Assembly: GCF_019884785.1 (NCBI RefSeq)
Contig: NZ_CP082326.1
Span: 248,001 to 312,000 of the forward strand
DNA from: Crassaminicella profunda
Lineage (GTDB): Bacteria > Bacillota > Clostridia > Peptostreptococcales > Thermotaleaceae
Reading direction: 5' to 3'
DNA length: 64,000 bases
In this document: piece by piece, positions 43,159 through 53,441 of the stretch
How positions within the stretch are numbered: the first letter of the stretch is position 1
How the letters are laid out: every line of letters starts with the position of its first letter
Position numbers and translations under genes: made by a program
Notes under the pieces: model-generated
The model's database searches: none
Told to the model about the DNA's origin: nothing
What the model saw: the letters and a program-made list of their open reading frames with translations, nothing else

Positions 43159-45213
43159 ATGAAAAAAATAAGTATCTTTTTGAGTGTACTTATTTTCGTC
43201 ACTTGTTTTTCAATTGTAGGACAAGCACAAACTTTTCATATGGACTTAACTGTGAAAACAGGATTTGATGGAAAGTGTAAACTAGGAGGAATGAATCCAG
43301 TAAAAGTGCTTTTAACTACGAAAACAGATGTGTTTAAAGGAGTTTTAAAAGTTGTTATAGGCGAAAGGGTTTATACTCATCCTATAAATTTAGAAAGGAA
43401 TACAAAAAAAGAATATACATTTTCCATACCTGTTTTAAAAGGAAATGAAGAGATAGAGGTAAGTCTTGAAAAGATGGGAGAAACAATAGAAAGTAAAAAC
43501 ATTTCTTTAGAAGTTTTTCCTGAAAATACAATTTTTATAGGTATTTTAAGTGAACAGCCTCAAAATTATTATGGAATAAAGACAATGAATAATGATTTAT
43601 TCCAAGATAAAAATATAGAATCCATCAAATTAAATGAAACGATGGATTATAGTTTAAAGGAATTAGAAAATTTTAATGTATTACTTATAGATAATTTCTC
43701 TACAGAAAATCTATCTAGTAAAAATCAAGGAATACTAAAAAAATGGATTGCTAATGGAAATACAGTAGTCATTGGTGCAAATCAATATGATTATAAAAAC
43801 TTAACAGGTATATTTGAAGGGATAGTAGAGAAACAGAATATAGGAGACGGATGGGTAATTCCGGTAAAGACTTTTGATGATATAGAATCAATCAGTGACA
43901 AAATTAATGAGAATATAACTGCATTTAGTATGAATAAAATAGTAAATACGAATGTTTTAGAGAAAAAAATCAATGATTCAAAGAATCTTTATGGAGCAGT
44001 CGATCATTTATTAAAGCCTACATATAATACGGTATTTTTCCTATTATCATTTTTAATCATTTATTTACTCTTATTAGGGATGTTTATGTATTTTGGGAAG
44101 AGACAATGGATTTTTCCAACGATTATTATAAGTTTTTGCTTTATATTTTATGGATTTTCTTTTATAGGCGGATTTGCCAATTGCAAAGCTGTTAGTGCAG
44201 CTGTAAAAATAAATCATTATGGATTAGAGGGGTATAGATTTACCAGTCTTTATCCAAACCAAAAAGGTGATAGTTCTCTTGCATTTACAAATGATGAATT
44301 TATTGATGTATGTAATAGTACAGATTATATATTAGATCCAATTCATAAAAAAGTAACGGATCTTGTGAATCAAGAAGATTATGACCAATTAGAAGGGGAT
44401 GAGCCCCATTCTTTATATAGGGAAGAAGTACAATTTGGGGAAACTCATACTATGAGGATTCATTTAAATGAAGAAATGTTAGAAGGGGAAATTATCAATC
44501 CTATGGTAGATAAAATGTATAATTGCTTTTTACTCATAGGGGATACGGTTATTTCTTTAGGAGATTTGGATGGAAAAGAAAAGAAATCTATCAATTACGA
44601 AATAGATAATAGTTTAAGAACATTAGGGGATTATAATTATCTTGAAAAAATTTATGAAATAGCAAACTTAGAGGATTATCAAAAACAAATGTTTGAATAC
44701 TATTTTTATCAGTTAGATCAATCTTCGTACAATGCTCATTTCTTTGGATTTAGTAAAGACATTGAAAAGATTAATATAGATAACCATAAAGAAAAGACAA
44801 AAGAAATTAGTTTGAATGTATTTGATGTAAAGATTAACAATACAGAAAAGGTATATTTACCTTGTGAGGTTATAAGACCTGTTATGAACTATGAAGAAAA
44901 TGAAGAGAAGAGAGAATGTATTGTAGAAGAAGGAAAAGAAATAACAATATATTATGCTATCCCTAAAAATATAAACATAGAAGCTATCAATCTGTATACA
45001 AAGGTTGATGGAGGAGAAATAACTTTAGAAGTTTATAATCAAGATACGAAAGTATGGGAAATACTAACGTCCGAAAAACTTATGAAAAACCAACTAGGAA
45101 AATATATTTCAAAAGGACCGTTGATGATTAAAATAAAAGGAGATGGAAGAATCATTCTTCCTCAGATTGATGTAAAAGGAACAAATGGGGAAGTAGGTGA
45201 TGAAAATGCTTAA
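43159..45213 (+). CDS. Membrane protein with extracellular N-terminal and glutamine-amidotransferase-like domain
   Basis: About 684 residues; no named family recognised. A signal peptide (MKKISIFLSVLIFVTCFSIV) precedes a beta-rich domain (~25-135). A Rossmann/amidotransferase-like stretch follows (FNVLLIDNFS, LKKWIANGNTVVIGA, ~160-270), then two membrane helices (~295-345, YNTVFFLLSFLIIYLLLLG) and a long mainly beta C-terminal part. The architecture matches the large membrane partners often seen with MoxR/DUF58/vWA genes. ATG 43159 follows AAAGGATGTG, and the frame open farther upstream lies inside the DUF4430 gene. It is in the riboswitch 1 operon. Confidence 0.7.
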   Translation: MKKISIFLSVLIFVTCFSIVGQAQTFHMDLTVKTGFDGKCKLGGMNPVKVLLTTKTDVFKGVLKVVIGERVYTHPINLERNTKKEYTFSIPVLKGNEEIEVSLEKMGETIESKNISLEVFPENTIFIGILSEQPQNYYGIKTMNNDLFQDKNIESIKLNETMDYSLKELENFNVLLIDNFSTENLSSKNQGILKKWIANGNTVVIGANQYDYKNLTGIFEGIVEKQNIGDGWVIPVKTFDDIESISDKINENITAFSMNKIVNTNVLEKKINDSKNLYGAVDHLLKPTYNTVFFLLSFLIIYLLLLGMFMYFGKRQWIFPTIIISFCFIFYGFSFIGGFANCKAVSAAVKINHYGLEGYRFTSLYPNQKGDSSLAFTNDEFIDVCNSTDYILDPIHKKVTDLVNQEDYDQLEGDEPHSLYREEVQFGETHTMRIHLNEEMLEGEIINPMVDKMYNCFLLIGDTVISLGDLDGKEKKSINYEIDNSLRTLGDYNYLEKIYEIANLEDYQKQMFEYYFYQLDQSSYNAHFFGFSKDIEKINIDNHKEKTKEISLNVFDVKINNTEKVYLPCEVIRPVMNYEENEEKRECIVEEGKEITIYYAIPKNINIEAINLYTKVDGGEITLEVYNQDTKVWEILTSEKLMKNQLGKYISKGPLMIKIKGDGRIILPQIDVKGTNGEVGDENA

Positions 45214-45907
45214 ACTTCTATATATAAACAAAAAAAACAAAGGGTTTATCCTATCTTATGTATTACTTTTAAGTATGGTTTTATTAGGATACCTATTCAT
45301 GATAGCCATGAGAGCAGAGGGGTATCAACCTGAAATTTATAAAAAAGGGTATATATATTTTTGCAGCTTAGCATTTTTATTATCTACGATCATTCTTCCA
45401 TTATGGGAAATGAAAGAGAAGGATTATTTAAAAGGATTGGTAGAGGTATTGATTTTTATTTTTTCTGCTATTCCTCTTATTTTGATTTTATTGATTGTAG
45501 GAAAAATAAGTATAGAGTATATTCTATTACCTCTTTTGATTCAAATTTTATGGGGGGTGACGATTTTTAGTATAAAAAACATATTAAATAGTCTTAAGCT
45601 TCAGATGAGATTAAAAGCTTTTGTATTGATTATTTTTAATTTTTTTGTATTAATTTTTAGTATGATTTATTTATTTTTTTATAGTCAATATGCAAACCTT
45701 GTTATTACGACTATTTTTGATAAAGACATTCCAAGTATATTTTTCATCAATCCATTATTATCCTTAACAGGGGTTTTGTACGAACAGATGGGTGGTAGTA
45801 ATCAAATGGGGATGAAGCCTTTCCTTGTGTGCTTTGTATTTTGGGCAATATTTTCAAGTGTCATTGCTTATTCATCGAGTAAAATGGCAAAACACCAAGG
45901 GGTGTAG
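45200..45907 (+). CDS. Polytopic membrane protein of the MoxR cluster
   Basis: About 235 residues with six hydrophobic segments and very few polar loops, like a small ABC-2-type permease without an ATPase. No family motif recognised. It starts inside the end of the previous gene; ATG 45200 or 45206 both have GGGGAAG/AGGTG upstream. The next gene begins 3 bp after its stop. The overlaps show a tightly coupled operon, so it probably forms a membrane complex with its neighbours. Confidence 0.7.
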   Translation: MKMLKLLYINKKNKGFILSYVLLLSMVLLGYLFMIAMRAEGYQPEIYKKGYIYFCSLAFLLSTIILPLWEMKEKDYLKGLVEVLIFIFSAIPLILILLIVGKISIEYILLPLLIQILWGVTIFSIKNILNSLKLQMRLKAFVLIIFNFFVLIFSMIYLFFYSQYANLVITTIFDKDIPSIFFINPLLSLTGVLYEQMGGSNQMGMKPFLVCFVFWAIFSSVIAYSSSKMAKHQGV

Positions 45908-45910
45908 ATC

Positions 45911-47497
45911 ATGAAGAATGTAGATGTGATTTTAAGCAGACTAAGAAATAAAATTTGGATACAGAACATCTTAAAGAATATGATCAATGGATTTTGCATG
46001 GGTAGCATAGGATTTTTTTTAATCATTAGTGGTGCACATTTTTTTTCAACGACTTATGTATTAAAGAAATCTTTTATAGTTATATTAGCCCTTATAGCTT
46101 TAGGTATAATTGTAGGTTTTTTTAGAAAACCAAGCATACAAAAAACTGCATTAACGGGTGATGCATTAGGACTTGAGGAACGTCTTGTAACTTATTTAGA
46201 GTACAAAGATGAAGAAAACGTTATGATAGAAAACTTTAAAGAGGAACTCTCTAGTATTTTAACAGTTTTTGATCTAGTGAAAAAATATAAAATGAAACTA
46301 CCTCTAAAAAGAATAATTATTAGTTTTTTACTATTATCTTTAGGAACTGGGATTTATTTTGTTCCTGCTGCATCCATGGATGTGGCAAAAGATCAAGAAA
46401 ATATTAATAAAGAATTAAGAGAAGAAGCACAAAAGATAGATGCGTTAAAAAGCAAACTAAAAAAAGATTTAGAAGATGAAAATTTAGATAATAAGCAAAA
46501 CGAGAAAATCATCTTAACCTTAGAAAAAGCAGAGAAAAAACTAAAAAATAGTTTTGACTATGATGAAGGTGCAGCAGATGTTATAGATGCTCATAAAAGA
46601 ATAAAAGAAATGAATGGTGAAAGCTTAGGGGAAGAACTAAAAAGCGTAGCAGGTGTTTTTGACGGATTAGGACAAGAAGAAAAGTCTATAAAAGAGGCTT
46701 TTGTGTCAGGGGATGTAGAAAAAATAAGTGAAAAGTTAAACAATCACACATTCTCTAAACAAGATCAGGAGAAAATCATTGATCATATTAATGAGATGGA
46801 AAAAAGATTAGGAAGTCAAGATGATGGAAAAAAGGAATTGCTAAACAAGATGAAAACAGCTTTAGAAGAAGAATCTACAGGAGAAAAGCTGTCAAAAGCA
46901 TTAGAAGATGTTGAAGAAAATAAAAAAATAAAAAAATTTACAGAAGAAACAGAAAGTAAATTAACTAGTATGAAAGAAAGACTTTTGGCAAAAGGAGATC
47001 AGGGTTTTAAAGGACTTTCAGGAGATGAAAAAACTCGTGATTTTGCAAAGGGTGAAAATGAAGATACTAAAAATGGAGAAATGATAACACAAAAGGGAAA
47101 TGAAATAGTGCAAGGGGATATGAGTAATCAACATATGGAAAATGCAAATGGTTTAGGGGGAAGCAATGGTACGGATTTTGAAAATGAAAAATCTACAGAA
47201 AGAGTGGGAAAAGTAGAAAGACAAGAACAGTCTACAAGACTTGGAAAAAATAAAGAAGAAGCTTCTTTTGTAAAATCTTCTTGGCAAAAGGGCGGAAAGC
47301 TTACAAACAAAGAATCAGATCAAGCAATGGCACAAAAAGGAGAAAGTGAATCTTTGAATACGCTGTATGGTGAATTTCAAAAACAGGGAATGAACTATGT
47401 GGAAAAACAACAAATACCATTGTCTCGAAAGGAATTGGTACTAGAATATTTCAATAAGCTGAATGGAGGAGTAAGGAATGGAAGAGGCAATCATTAG
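45911..47497 (+). CDS. Membrane protein with long coiled-coil domain (DUF4175-like)
   Basis: 528 residues. Two or three membrane helices lie within ~20-155 (GSIGFFLIISGAHFF, SFIVILALIALGIIVGFF, IIISFLLLSLGTGIYFVP). About 370 highly charged residues follow, mostly predicted helix and coiled coil (Lys/Glu/Gln-rich), ending in a low-complexity Gly/Gln/Glu segment. This plan resembles DUF4175-type proteins encoded next to MoxR ATPases, but I cannot confirm the family by eye. Its end overlaps the MoxR start by 20 bp, which suggests fixed stoichiometry and direct contact. Confidence 0.7.
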   Translation: MKNVDVILSRLRNKIWIQNILKNMINGFCMGSIGFFLIISGAHFFSTTYVLKKSFIVILALIALGIIVGFFRKPSIQKTALTGDALGLEERLVTYLEYKDEENVMIENFKEELSSILTVFDLVKKYKMKLPLKRIIISFLLLSLGTGIYFVPAASMDVAKDQENINKELREEAQKIDALKSKLKKDLEDENLDNKQNEKIILTLEKAEKKLKNSFDYDEGAADVIDAHKRIKEMNGESLGEELKSVAGVFDGLGQEEKSIKEAFVSGDVEKISEKLNNHTFSKQDQEKIIDHINEMEKRLGSQDDGKKELLNKMKTALEEESTGEKLSKALEDVEENKKIKKFTEETESKLTSMKERLLAKGDQGFKGLSGDEKTRDFAKGENEDTKNGEMITQKGNEIVQGDMSNQHMENANGLGGSNGTDFENEKSTERVGKVERQEQSTRLGKNKEEASFVKSSWQKGGKLTNKESDQAMAQKGESESLNTLYGEFQKQGMNYVEKQQIPLSRKELVLEYFNKLNGGVRNGRGNH

Positions 47498-48449
47498 AAA
47501 TTTTTATGATGATTTTGAAGAAATCGAAAGAGAAATAAAAAAGCAAATTGTAGGACAAGATGAAATCATCAAAAAAGTACTGATTGGAATTATTGCAGGT
47601 GGAAATGTACTAATGGAAGGAACACCAGGACTTGGAAAAACCGTTTTAGTCAAGACTTTTTCAAAGGTATTAGATTTGCCTTTTTCAAGGATTCAATTTA
47701 CTCCTGATTTGATGCCTGCTGATATAACAGGAACAGAAATTGTCAACAAAAATGCAGAGGGGTTGGAGTTTCATTTTGAAAAAGGACCTATATTTAGTTC
47801 TTTGGTTTTAGCAGACGAGATCAATCGAGCTACACCAAAAACACAGAGTGCTCTTTTAGAAGCCATGCAAGAAAAAACAGTAACCATTGGAAAAAATACT
47901 TATAAGTTAGAGGAGCCTTTCTTTGTTTTGGCAACAGAAAACCCTTTAGAGATGGAAGGAACTTATTCTCTTCCAGAGGCACAATTAGATCGATTTATGT
48001 TCAAATTAAACATTGAGTTGCCTCAAATGGAGGATTTGTTTAAAATTATTGATTTAACAGTAGATCAAGAAAATGAACCCAATATTAAAAAATGTGCAAC
48101 AAAAGAAAAGATATTATCACTTAAAAAAGCAGCTATGAAAGTACCAATAGCTTCAAATATAAAGGAAAAGGTTATAAAAATTATGCTGAGTACCCATCCA
48201 GATAGAAGTGAAATAAAACTAGTAAAGGATTATGTAAAATGTGGAGCAAGTCCAAGGGGAATACAAGCAATCATCGCAGCGTCAAAAGTAAGAGCACTAT
48301 CAGAAGGAAGATTTCATGTTTCATTAGAAGATATTTATGATATGGCTATTCCTTGTTTAAGACATAGAATTTTTCTAAACTTCAAAGCAATGGCAGACAA
48401 GGTAGATCCAGATATGATGATCAAGGAAATACTAAAGAAGGTGAAATAA
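47478..48449 (+). CDS. MoxR-family AAA+ ATPase
   Basis: 323 residues. Walker A GTPGLGKT (48-55), Walker B LVLADEINRATPKTQSALLEAM, sensor 1 VLATENPLEMEGTYSLPEAQLDRFM, and a C-terminal lid with CGASPRGIQAIIAASKVRA. MoxR ATPases work with vWA proteins as chaperones that mature enzymes or insert metal and cofactors; BchI/CobS-type chelatase motors belong to the same wider AAA+ clade. The ATG follows GGAGGAGTAAGG. It is the energy-using centre of the seven-gene set in the riboswitch 1 operon. The client is unknown; context suggests the surface corrinoid proteins. Confidence 0.93.
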   Translation: MEEAIIRNFYDDFEEIEREIKKQIVGQDEIIKKVLIGIIAGGNVLMEGTPGLGKTVLVKTFSKVLDLPFSRIQFTPDLMPADITGTEIVNKNAEGLEFHFEKGPIFSSLVLADEINRATPKTQSALLEAMQEKTVTIGKNTYKLEEPFFVLATENPLEMEGTYSLPEAQLDRFMFKLNIELPQMEDLFKIIDLTVDQENEPNIKKCATKEKILSLKKAAMKVPIASNIKEKVIKIMLSTHPDRSEIKLVKDYVKCGASPRGIQAIIAASKVRALSEGRFHVSLEDIYDMAIPCLRHRIFLNFKAMADKVDPDMMIKEILKKVK

Positions 48450-48450
48450 C

Positions 48451-49290
48451 TTGGATGCTTTTTTAAAGGAAATAGAAGGTTTAAAGATATTGCCTAGGAA
48501 AAGACTGCTCAAAGGAGGAAAAGGGAATTACAAAGGACAAGGTTTTGGGAATTCACTAGACTTTTATGGGCATAGAGAATATCTCAAGGGCGATGATATT
48601 CGAAAGATTGATTGGAAAGCTTATACTCGAACGGAAAAATTTTATATAAAAGAATTTACAGAGGAGCGACAGATGCATGTAAATATTATACTAGATATGA
48701 GTGCTTCCATGGATTTTGGGCTTCCGAATAAGTGGGAAATAGCAAAAAAATATGCTTTAGGGATGAGCTATTTGACATTAAAACAAAATGATTATTTGAG
48801 TTTTTATACACTAAATAATGAATTAAGAAGCATTCAGAAGAATATAAAGGGAAAGGAATATTTTTATGAGTTATTAAAAATAATTTCTAACAACCAACCT
48901 AAAGGGGTTACTGATTTTAGTAGTATTTCTGGGGTAGATCATTTTATGTCTGGGATGACCTTTATTATTTCTGATTGTTTTGGAAATGGATTAGAAAAGG
49001 TATTAAACCTTTTATGTGTAGGGGGACAGGAAGTTGTTTTAATCCATGTATTATCAGCTGATGAATTAAACCCTAATCATGAAGAAGAATTAAAGCTGAT
49101 TGATGTTGAAACAGGGGATATAAGAAGAATCCATTTTAATGATAGAGTAAAAGAAATATATATAAGAAAAATGAAAGCATTTATAGAATTGTGTAAAAAT
49201 GTTTGTACATCAAGGGAAGTAAGATATGTACTTGCTCCAACAGACAAAGATGCTGTTGAAATGATGACGAATTTATTAGGGGGTTTTTAA
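48451..49290 (+). CDS. DUF58 protein (MoxR partner, vWA-like)
   Basis: 279 residues. The DUF58 signature GHREYLKGDDIRKIDWKAY is followed by YIKEFTEERQMHVNIILDMSASMDFG, so the C-terminal half is a vWA fold with a metal-site-like DMSAS. DUF58 proteins nearly always sit beside MoxR. No membrane segment is present, so it acts in the cytoplasm or at the membrane face. The start is TTG 48451 behind AGAAGGTG, 1 bp after the moxR stop; the next ATG lies far inside the conserved region. It is in the same operon. Confidence 0.9.
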   Translation: MDAFLKEIEGLKILPRKRLLKGGKGNYKGQGFGNSLDFYGHREYLKGDDIRKIDWKAYTRTEKFYIKEFTEERQMHVNIILDMSASMDFGLPNKWEIAKKYALGMSYLTLKQNDYLSFYTLNNELRSIQKNIKGKEYFYELLKIISNNQPKGVTDFSSISGVDHFMSGMTFIISDCFGNGLEKVLNLLCVGGQEVVLIHVLSADELNPNHEEELKLIDVETGDIRRIHFNDRVKEIYIRKMKAFIELCKNVCTSREVRYVLAPTDKDAVEMMTNLLGGF

Positions 49291-50826
49291 ATGAAATTTT
49301 TAAACCCCTTGGGGTTACTTCTTGGATTGTTATTATTTTTTATTATTCTTCTTTATTTTAAGAAAAAGCAAATCATAGAAAAAAAGGCTTCCAATATTGC
49401 TATTTGGGATGAAGTCATCAAAGAAGTAGAAGGGATCAAGTCAAGGAAAATTAATCAATATCTACTTTTGATTATACAATTAATTATAGGGGGATTGATT
49501 GTTCTTGCCTTCTCAAAGCTTATATGGATACAAGATTTTAAAGGAGAAGAAATTACCTTTGCTATAGATTGTTCTATTACTATGAAATCAGTAGAAGATG
49601 GGAAAACTCATTTTCAAATGGCGAAAGAGAAAATAGAGAATTATATGGAAAATGTAACTCATGATAAAAGAATGAATCTAGTTTTATGTAAAGGAAGTAG
49701 TAGCATTTATTTGAAGGATGCCAAAAAAGAAGAAGTGAAAAAAGCAATTAAAAAATTATCTTGTAGTAATGAGAGTTTGAATATAGATTATGCTAGAGAA
49801 ATTTTAAAAAGCTTATCAGGAGAAAAAATCATTATCACAGATAAAGATCTATCTTTAGGAATGAGTACAATCAAGGTAGGAAATAAATTTGAAAATGTGG
49901 GAATTACTTATGCAAACTATGATTATTACACAGATACCCTTTTGTGTAGAATAAAAAACTATGGAAAAAGTCAAAAAGAGGTTTTGATAGGGCTTTATGA
50001 TGAACAAAAAAGAGATTTAAAACGTATCAACTTAAGTGGAAAAGAAGAAATGGATGTAAGCTTTCAAGGATTAAAAGCTTCTAAAAAGTGGACATTGAAA
50101 ATAGAGAATGAGGATCTATTAAAAGAGGATAATGTATTTGTTGTAGCCCTAGGAGAAGTGTATAAAAGACAGGTTCTTTTCATTGGAGAAAATTTATTTT
50201 TAGAAAAAGCACTTCTTAGTATTCCTTATATTCATGTTGAAAAACAAAAGATAGGAGAACCAATTAAAAAAGATTATGATTTGTATATTGTAGAAAAAGA
50301 AGGAAATATACAAAACTTGCCTCAAAATGCGAATGTTTGGTATTTAAGTCCGAACCTTGAACAGATAGATGGAAAAATTAAGGTGGCATCAATGGTGAAA
50401 GGGATAAAAAGCCCTTTTACAAAAGATTTAGATTTAACAAAAGTATATACACGTCCTATTTCTTATTTAAAAGAGAAAGAAGGGTATGGGACAATCCTTC
50501 AAGCAGATGGTAAGCCTATTATGATTTATGGAAAAGAAAAAATGCAAAGAAATGTTTATGGAAGTATTGATTTTAACAAAACAAATTTAGTGATGATGCC
50601 AGATTTTCCAATACTCGTTGAGAATACAATTGATTGGTTTTTCGATGGATGTAAAATGAATGTTCTAAAGAATCCTCCAGAAAAATTGGTAGTAGGAGAA
50701 GTAAAAAATATAGAAAGTAGAAACGAGAGTGGAAAGCTTTTAGAAAAAGACTTTACAACACTTTTAGTAGCATGTGCCCTTCTTTTGATGGTTCTTGAAT
50801 GGGAGGTGCATAAACGTGCAGCTTAA
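49291..50826 (+). CDS. BatA-like membrane vWA protein
   Basis: 511 residues. The N-terminal FLNPLGLLLGLLLFFIILLYF is a BatA-type anchor, a second helix lies at ~58-78, and a vWA-like domain spans ~85-260. The metal site is imperfect: DCSITMK instead of DxSxS. The next ~200 residues look like a Rossmann/amidotransferase-like domain, and a last membrane helix (TTLLVACALLLMVLEWEV) ends the protein. The start codon immediately follows the DUF58 stop, with AGGGGG before it. Its role is probably as membrane receptor or scaffold for the MoxR motor. Confidence 0.82.
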   Translation: MKFLNPLGLLLGLLLFFIILLYFKKKQIIEKKASNIAIWDEVIKEVEGIKSRKINQYLLLIIQLIIGGLIVLAFSKLIWIQDFKGEEITFAIDCSITMKSVEDGKTHFQMAKEKIENYMENVTHDKRMNLVLCKGSSSIYLKDAKKEEVKKAIKKLSCSNESLNIDYAREILKSLSGEKIIITDKDLSLGMSTIKVGNKFENVGITYANYDYYTDTLLCRIKNYGKSQKEVLIGLYDEQKRDLKRINLSGKEEMDVSFQGLKASKKWTLKIENEDLLKEDNVFVVALGEVYKRQVLFIGENLFLEKALLSIPYIHVEKQKIGEPIKKDYDLYIVEKEGNIQNLPQNANVWYLSPNLEQIDGKIKVASMVKGIKSPFTKDLDLTKVYTRPISYLKEKEGYGTILQADGKPIMIYGKEKMQRNVYGSIDFNKTNLVMMPDFPILVENTIDWFFDGCKMNVLKNPPEKLVVGEVKNIESRNESGKLLEKDFTTLLVACALLLMVLEWEVHKRAA

Positions 50827-53335
50827 TGGAGTCGTAAATATAAAATATATCATTCTTTTTATTATTGTTTGTATTTATTATTTTGTACAGGCTTTTAAAA
50901 TTTATAAAATTTTCCCTAAAAAGAAATTTTGTCTTTGGATATCTTTGAGATTTATAGCAGTGATTTGTTTAATGTTGGTACTGATAAAGGCACAAATTAT
51001 TTATACAAGTCAAAATACGACGACTTTATTTGTCGTAGATCAATCTTTAAGTGTAGTAAGTCAAAAAAGTCAAATAGAAGAATATATCAATCAACAAATA
51101 AAAGAAAAAAAATCAAAAGATTGTTTTGGAATTATTACATTTGGAAAAGAGCCTATGATAGAAACCCCTATTACAAAGGAATTCAAATCTATCAAGATTG
51201 AAACGCAAGTAGAGAATGATTTTACAAATATAGAAAAAGCATTAGCTTTTGCGACAGATTTTTTCCCGGGAAATACCAACAAAAGATTGGTGCTTTTTAC
51301 AGATGGAAATGAAAATATGGGGAAAGTAGAAAATATTTTAGAAAAAATGAAAGAAAACAATATAAATAGTTGGATTTATTCACTCAAAATAAAAAATAAA
51401 AAAGATGTTCAGCTAACAGATTTAAAAATTCCAGAAAACGTTCATACGGGTGAATTAGTACCTGTGACCGTTGTATTAGATGCAAATATAGAAACAGAAG
51501 GAAATCTTTATTTTTTCCAAAATGAAAATAAAATTTTGCAAAAAATGATAGAAGTACATAAGGGAAATAATATTTTCACCTTTGAGATTCCTATAAAAGA
51601 AGAGAAAAATATTGATTTTAGAGGAGAAATTAAGTTTAAAGAAGATTTAAATACTAAAAATAATATTTTGACAAGGACGATTTTGGGAAAAGATGAGCCA
51701 AAGGTTTTAATTGTAGGAGAAAAAGAAGACACAAAGAATTTAGTGAGTGCATTCAATAGCTTAAATATAAATTATCAAAATGATTCACCAAAAGAAGTTG
51801 TGGATACATTAAAGTTTCTATCAAACTTTGATTCAATTTGTTTAGTAAATGTTTCTCATAAAGATTTATCGCAAGAATTTGAAAAAAACTTAAATACTTG
51901 TGTGAAAGAACAAGGAAAAGGACTTCTTGTGATAGGAGGAGAAAAAACTTTTGCTTTAGGAGAATATGCAAATACAACCCTTGAAAAAATGCTACCCGTA
52001 TCATGTAGGATGAAAGGAAATAAAAAGCAGCCTAATACAGGATTAGTTCTTGTCATTGATGCATCAGGAAGTATGGAAGATGAAAGTGGCGGGGTTAAAA
52101 AGATTGAAATGGCAAAGGAAGCTGCCCAGAGATCCATAGAAGTTTTAGAGTCAGATGATTATGCAGGGGTTTTAGCTTTTTCAGATCGAGTAGAATGGGT
52201 TGTTCCTTTTGGGAAAGTAGAAAACAAAGAAAAAATTAATGAGAAAATAGGAAAACTTGCTTCAAAGGGAGGAACCCTTATAAAACCTGCATTAAATAAA
52301 AGCTTAGAAGAATTAGTAGGGACAAATACAAAAGTAAAACATATGATTTTACTTACAGATGGACAAGGAGAAAAGAAGGGATACGAATCCTTGTTGAGTC
52401 AATTGAAAGAAGAAAAAATAACTGTTTCTACAGTAGCCTTTGGAAAAGATGCAGATACCAATTTATTGAAAAGTTTAAGTCAAAGTACAGATGGAAGATA
52501 TTATTTTGCAAAAGATTTTTACAGCATCCCTGAAATATTTGCAAGAGAAACGTATCTTGCTACTAAAAAGTATTTAAATAATCGAGCATTTCAACCAAAA
52601 CTTGTGAATGAAGCAGAATTTTTTCAAGGAAACAGTGTTCCAAAATTAAAGGGATATATGGGAACAGGAATAAAGCCTAATGCCAATTTGATTTTAGAAA
52701 GTGATCAAGAGGATCCTATTGTTGCTTCTTGGCAATATGGACTAGGAAATGTAGTAGCCTTTACTTCAGATGTCAATGGAAAGTGGAGTGAGACTTGGAT
52801 TCATTGGTCAGGATTTCAAAAGTTTTGGGGAAATACTATAAACTATTGCTTAGCCTCTTATGATGAAGATGAAATGAATGTACAGATTAGTAAAAAAGGA
52901 GCAAATGTAGATTTATATGTAGATACAGGTATGTTGGATTCAGGACAGATGATCAATATGATTATTCAAGGACCACAAAATATAAAAAAAGAAATTTCAT
53001 TAAAACAAACAAGAGTAGGTCATTTTATAGGAGCAGAATTATTAGAGAAAAAAGGAGATTATGCTCTCACCTTTAGATTAAAAAAGGATGGAAAAATAGT
53101 AAAGAAAACAACAAGAACAGTACACCTTGATTATTCTCCTGAATATATATTAAAAGATACAGCCCATTTAGAAAATCTTTCGAGAGTAATAGGAAATAAT
53201 TTTTTAGATGAAAGTACCGATGTTTTTACATTACCGATTGAAAACAAAAATAGGTCTAATATACCTTTAGATTTTATTTTATTACCATTAGCTTTAATTG
53301 CTTTTATTGGAGAGCTATGGGTGAGAAAAAGATAA
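50816..53335 (+). CDS. Large membrane vWA protein
   Basis: About 839 residues. Two N-terminal membrane helices (IILFIIVCIYYFVQAF; LRFIAVICLMLVLIK) precede a first vWA-like domain with degenerate site DQSLS (~60-220). A beta domain and amidotransferase-like Rossmann segment (PKVLIVGEKEDTKNL, ...GLLVIGGEKTFALGEY) follow. The second vWA domain (~400-590) has a complete MIDAS start, VLVIDASGSMED, with TLIKP and LLTDGQGE. A C-terminal membrane helix (IPLDFILLPLALIAFIGELWV) ends it. I start it at GTG 50816, 7 bp after GGGAGGTG and overlapping the previous gene by 11 bp. An intact metal site makes it the likely working partner of MoxR. Confidence 0.85.
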   Translation: MQLNGVVNIKYIILFIIVCIYYFVQAFKIYKIFPKKKFCLWISLRFIAVICLMLVLIKAQIIYTSQNTTTLFVVDQSLSVVSQKSQIEEYINQQIKEKKSKDCFGIITFGKEPMIETPITKEFKSIKIETQVENDFTNIEKALAFATDFFPGNTNKRLVLFTDGNENMGKVENILEKMKENNINSWIYSLKIKNKKDVQLTDLKIPENVHTGELVPVTVVLDANIETEGNLYFFQNENKILQKMIEVHKGNNIFTFEIPIKEEKNIDFRGEIKFKEDLNTKNNILTRTILGKDEPKVLIVGEKEDTKNLVSAFNSLNINYQNDSPKEVVDTLKFLSNFDSICLVNVSHKDLSQEFEKNLNTCVKEQGKGLLVIGGEKTFALGEYANTTLEKMLPVSCRMKGNKKQPNTGLVLVIDASGSMEDESGGVKKIEMAKEAAQRSIEVLESDDYAGVLAFSDRVEWVVPFGKVENKEKINEKIGKLASKGGTLIKPALNKSLEELVGTNTKVKHMILLTDGQGEKKGYESLLSQLKEEKITVSTVAFGKDADTNLLKSLSQSTDGRYYFAKDFYSIPEIFARETYLATKKYLNNRAFQPKLVNEAEFFQGNSVPKLKGYMGTGIKPNANLILESDQEDPIVASWQYGLGNVVAFTSDVNGKWSETWIHWSGFQKFWGNTINYCLASYDEDEMNVQISKKGANVDLYVDTGMLDSGQMINMIIQGPQNIKKEISLKQTRVGHFIGAELLEKKGDYALTFRLKKDGKIVKKTTRTVHLDYSPEYILKDTAHLENLSRVIGNNFLDESTDVFTLPIENKNRSNIPLDFILLPLALIAFIGELWVRKR

Positions 53336-53441
53336 ATAATTGATAAAGAAGTGGAGAAGTTTTATATTAAGTAAACAAGTTAAAATAAAAGGTTTTAATC
53401 AAGTTTATCATTAAATTTAAAATATAGGGGGAAAGGGCAAA

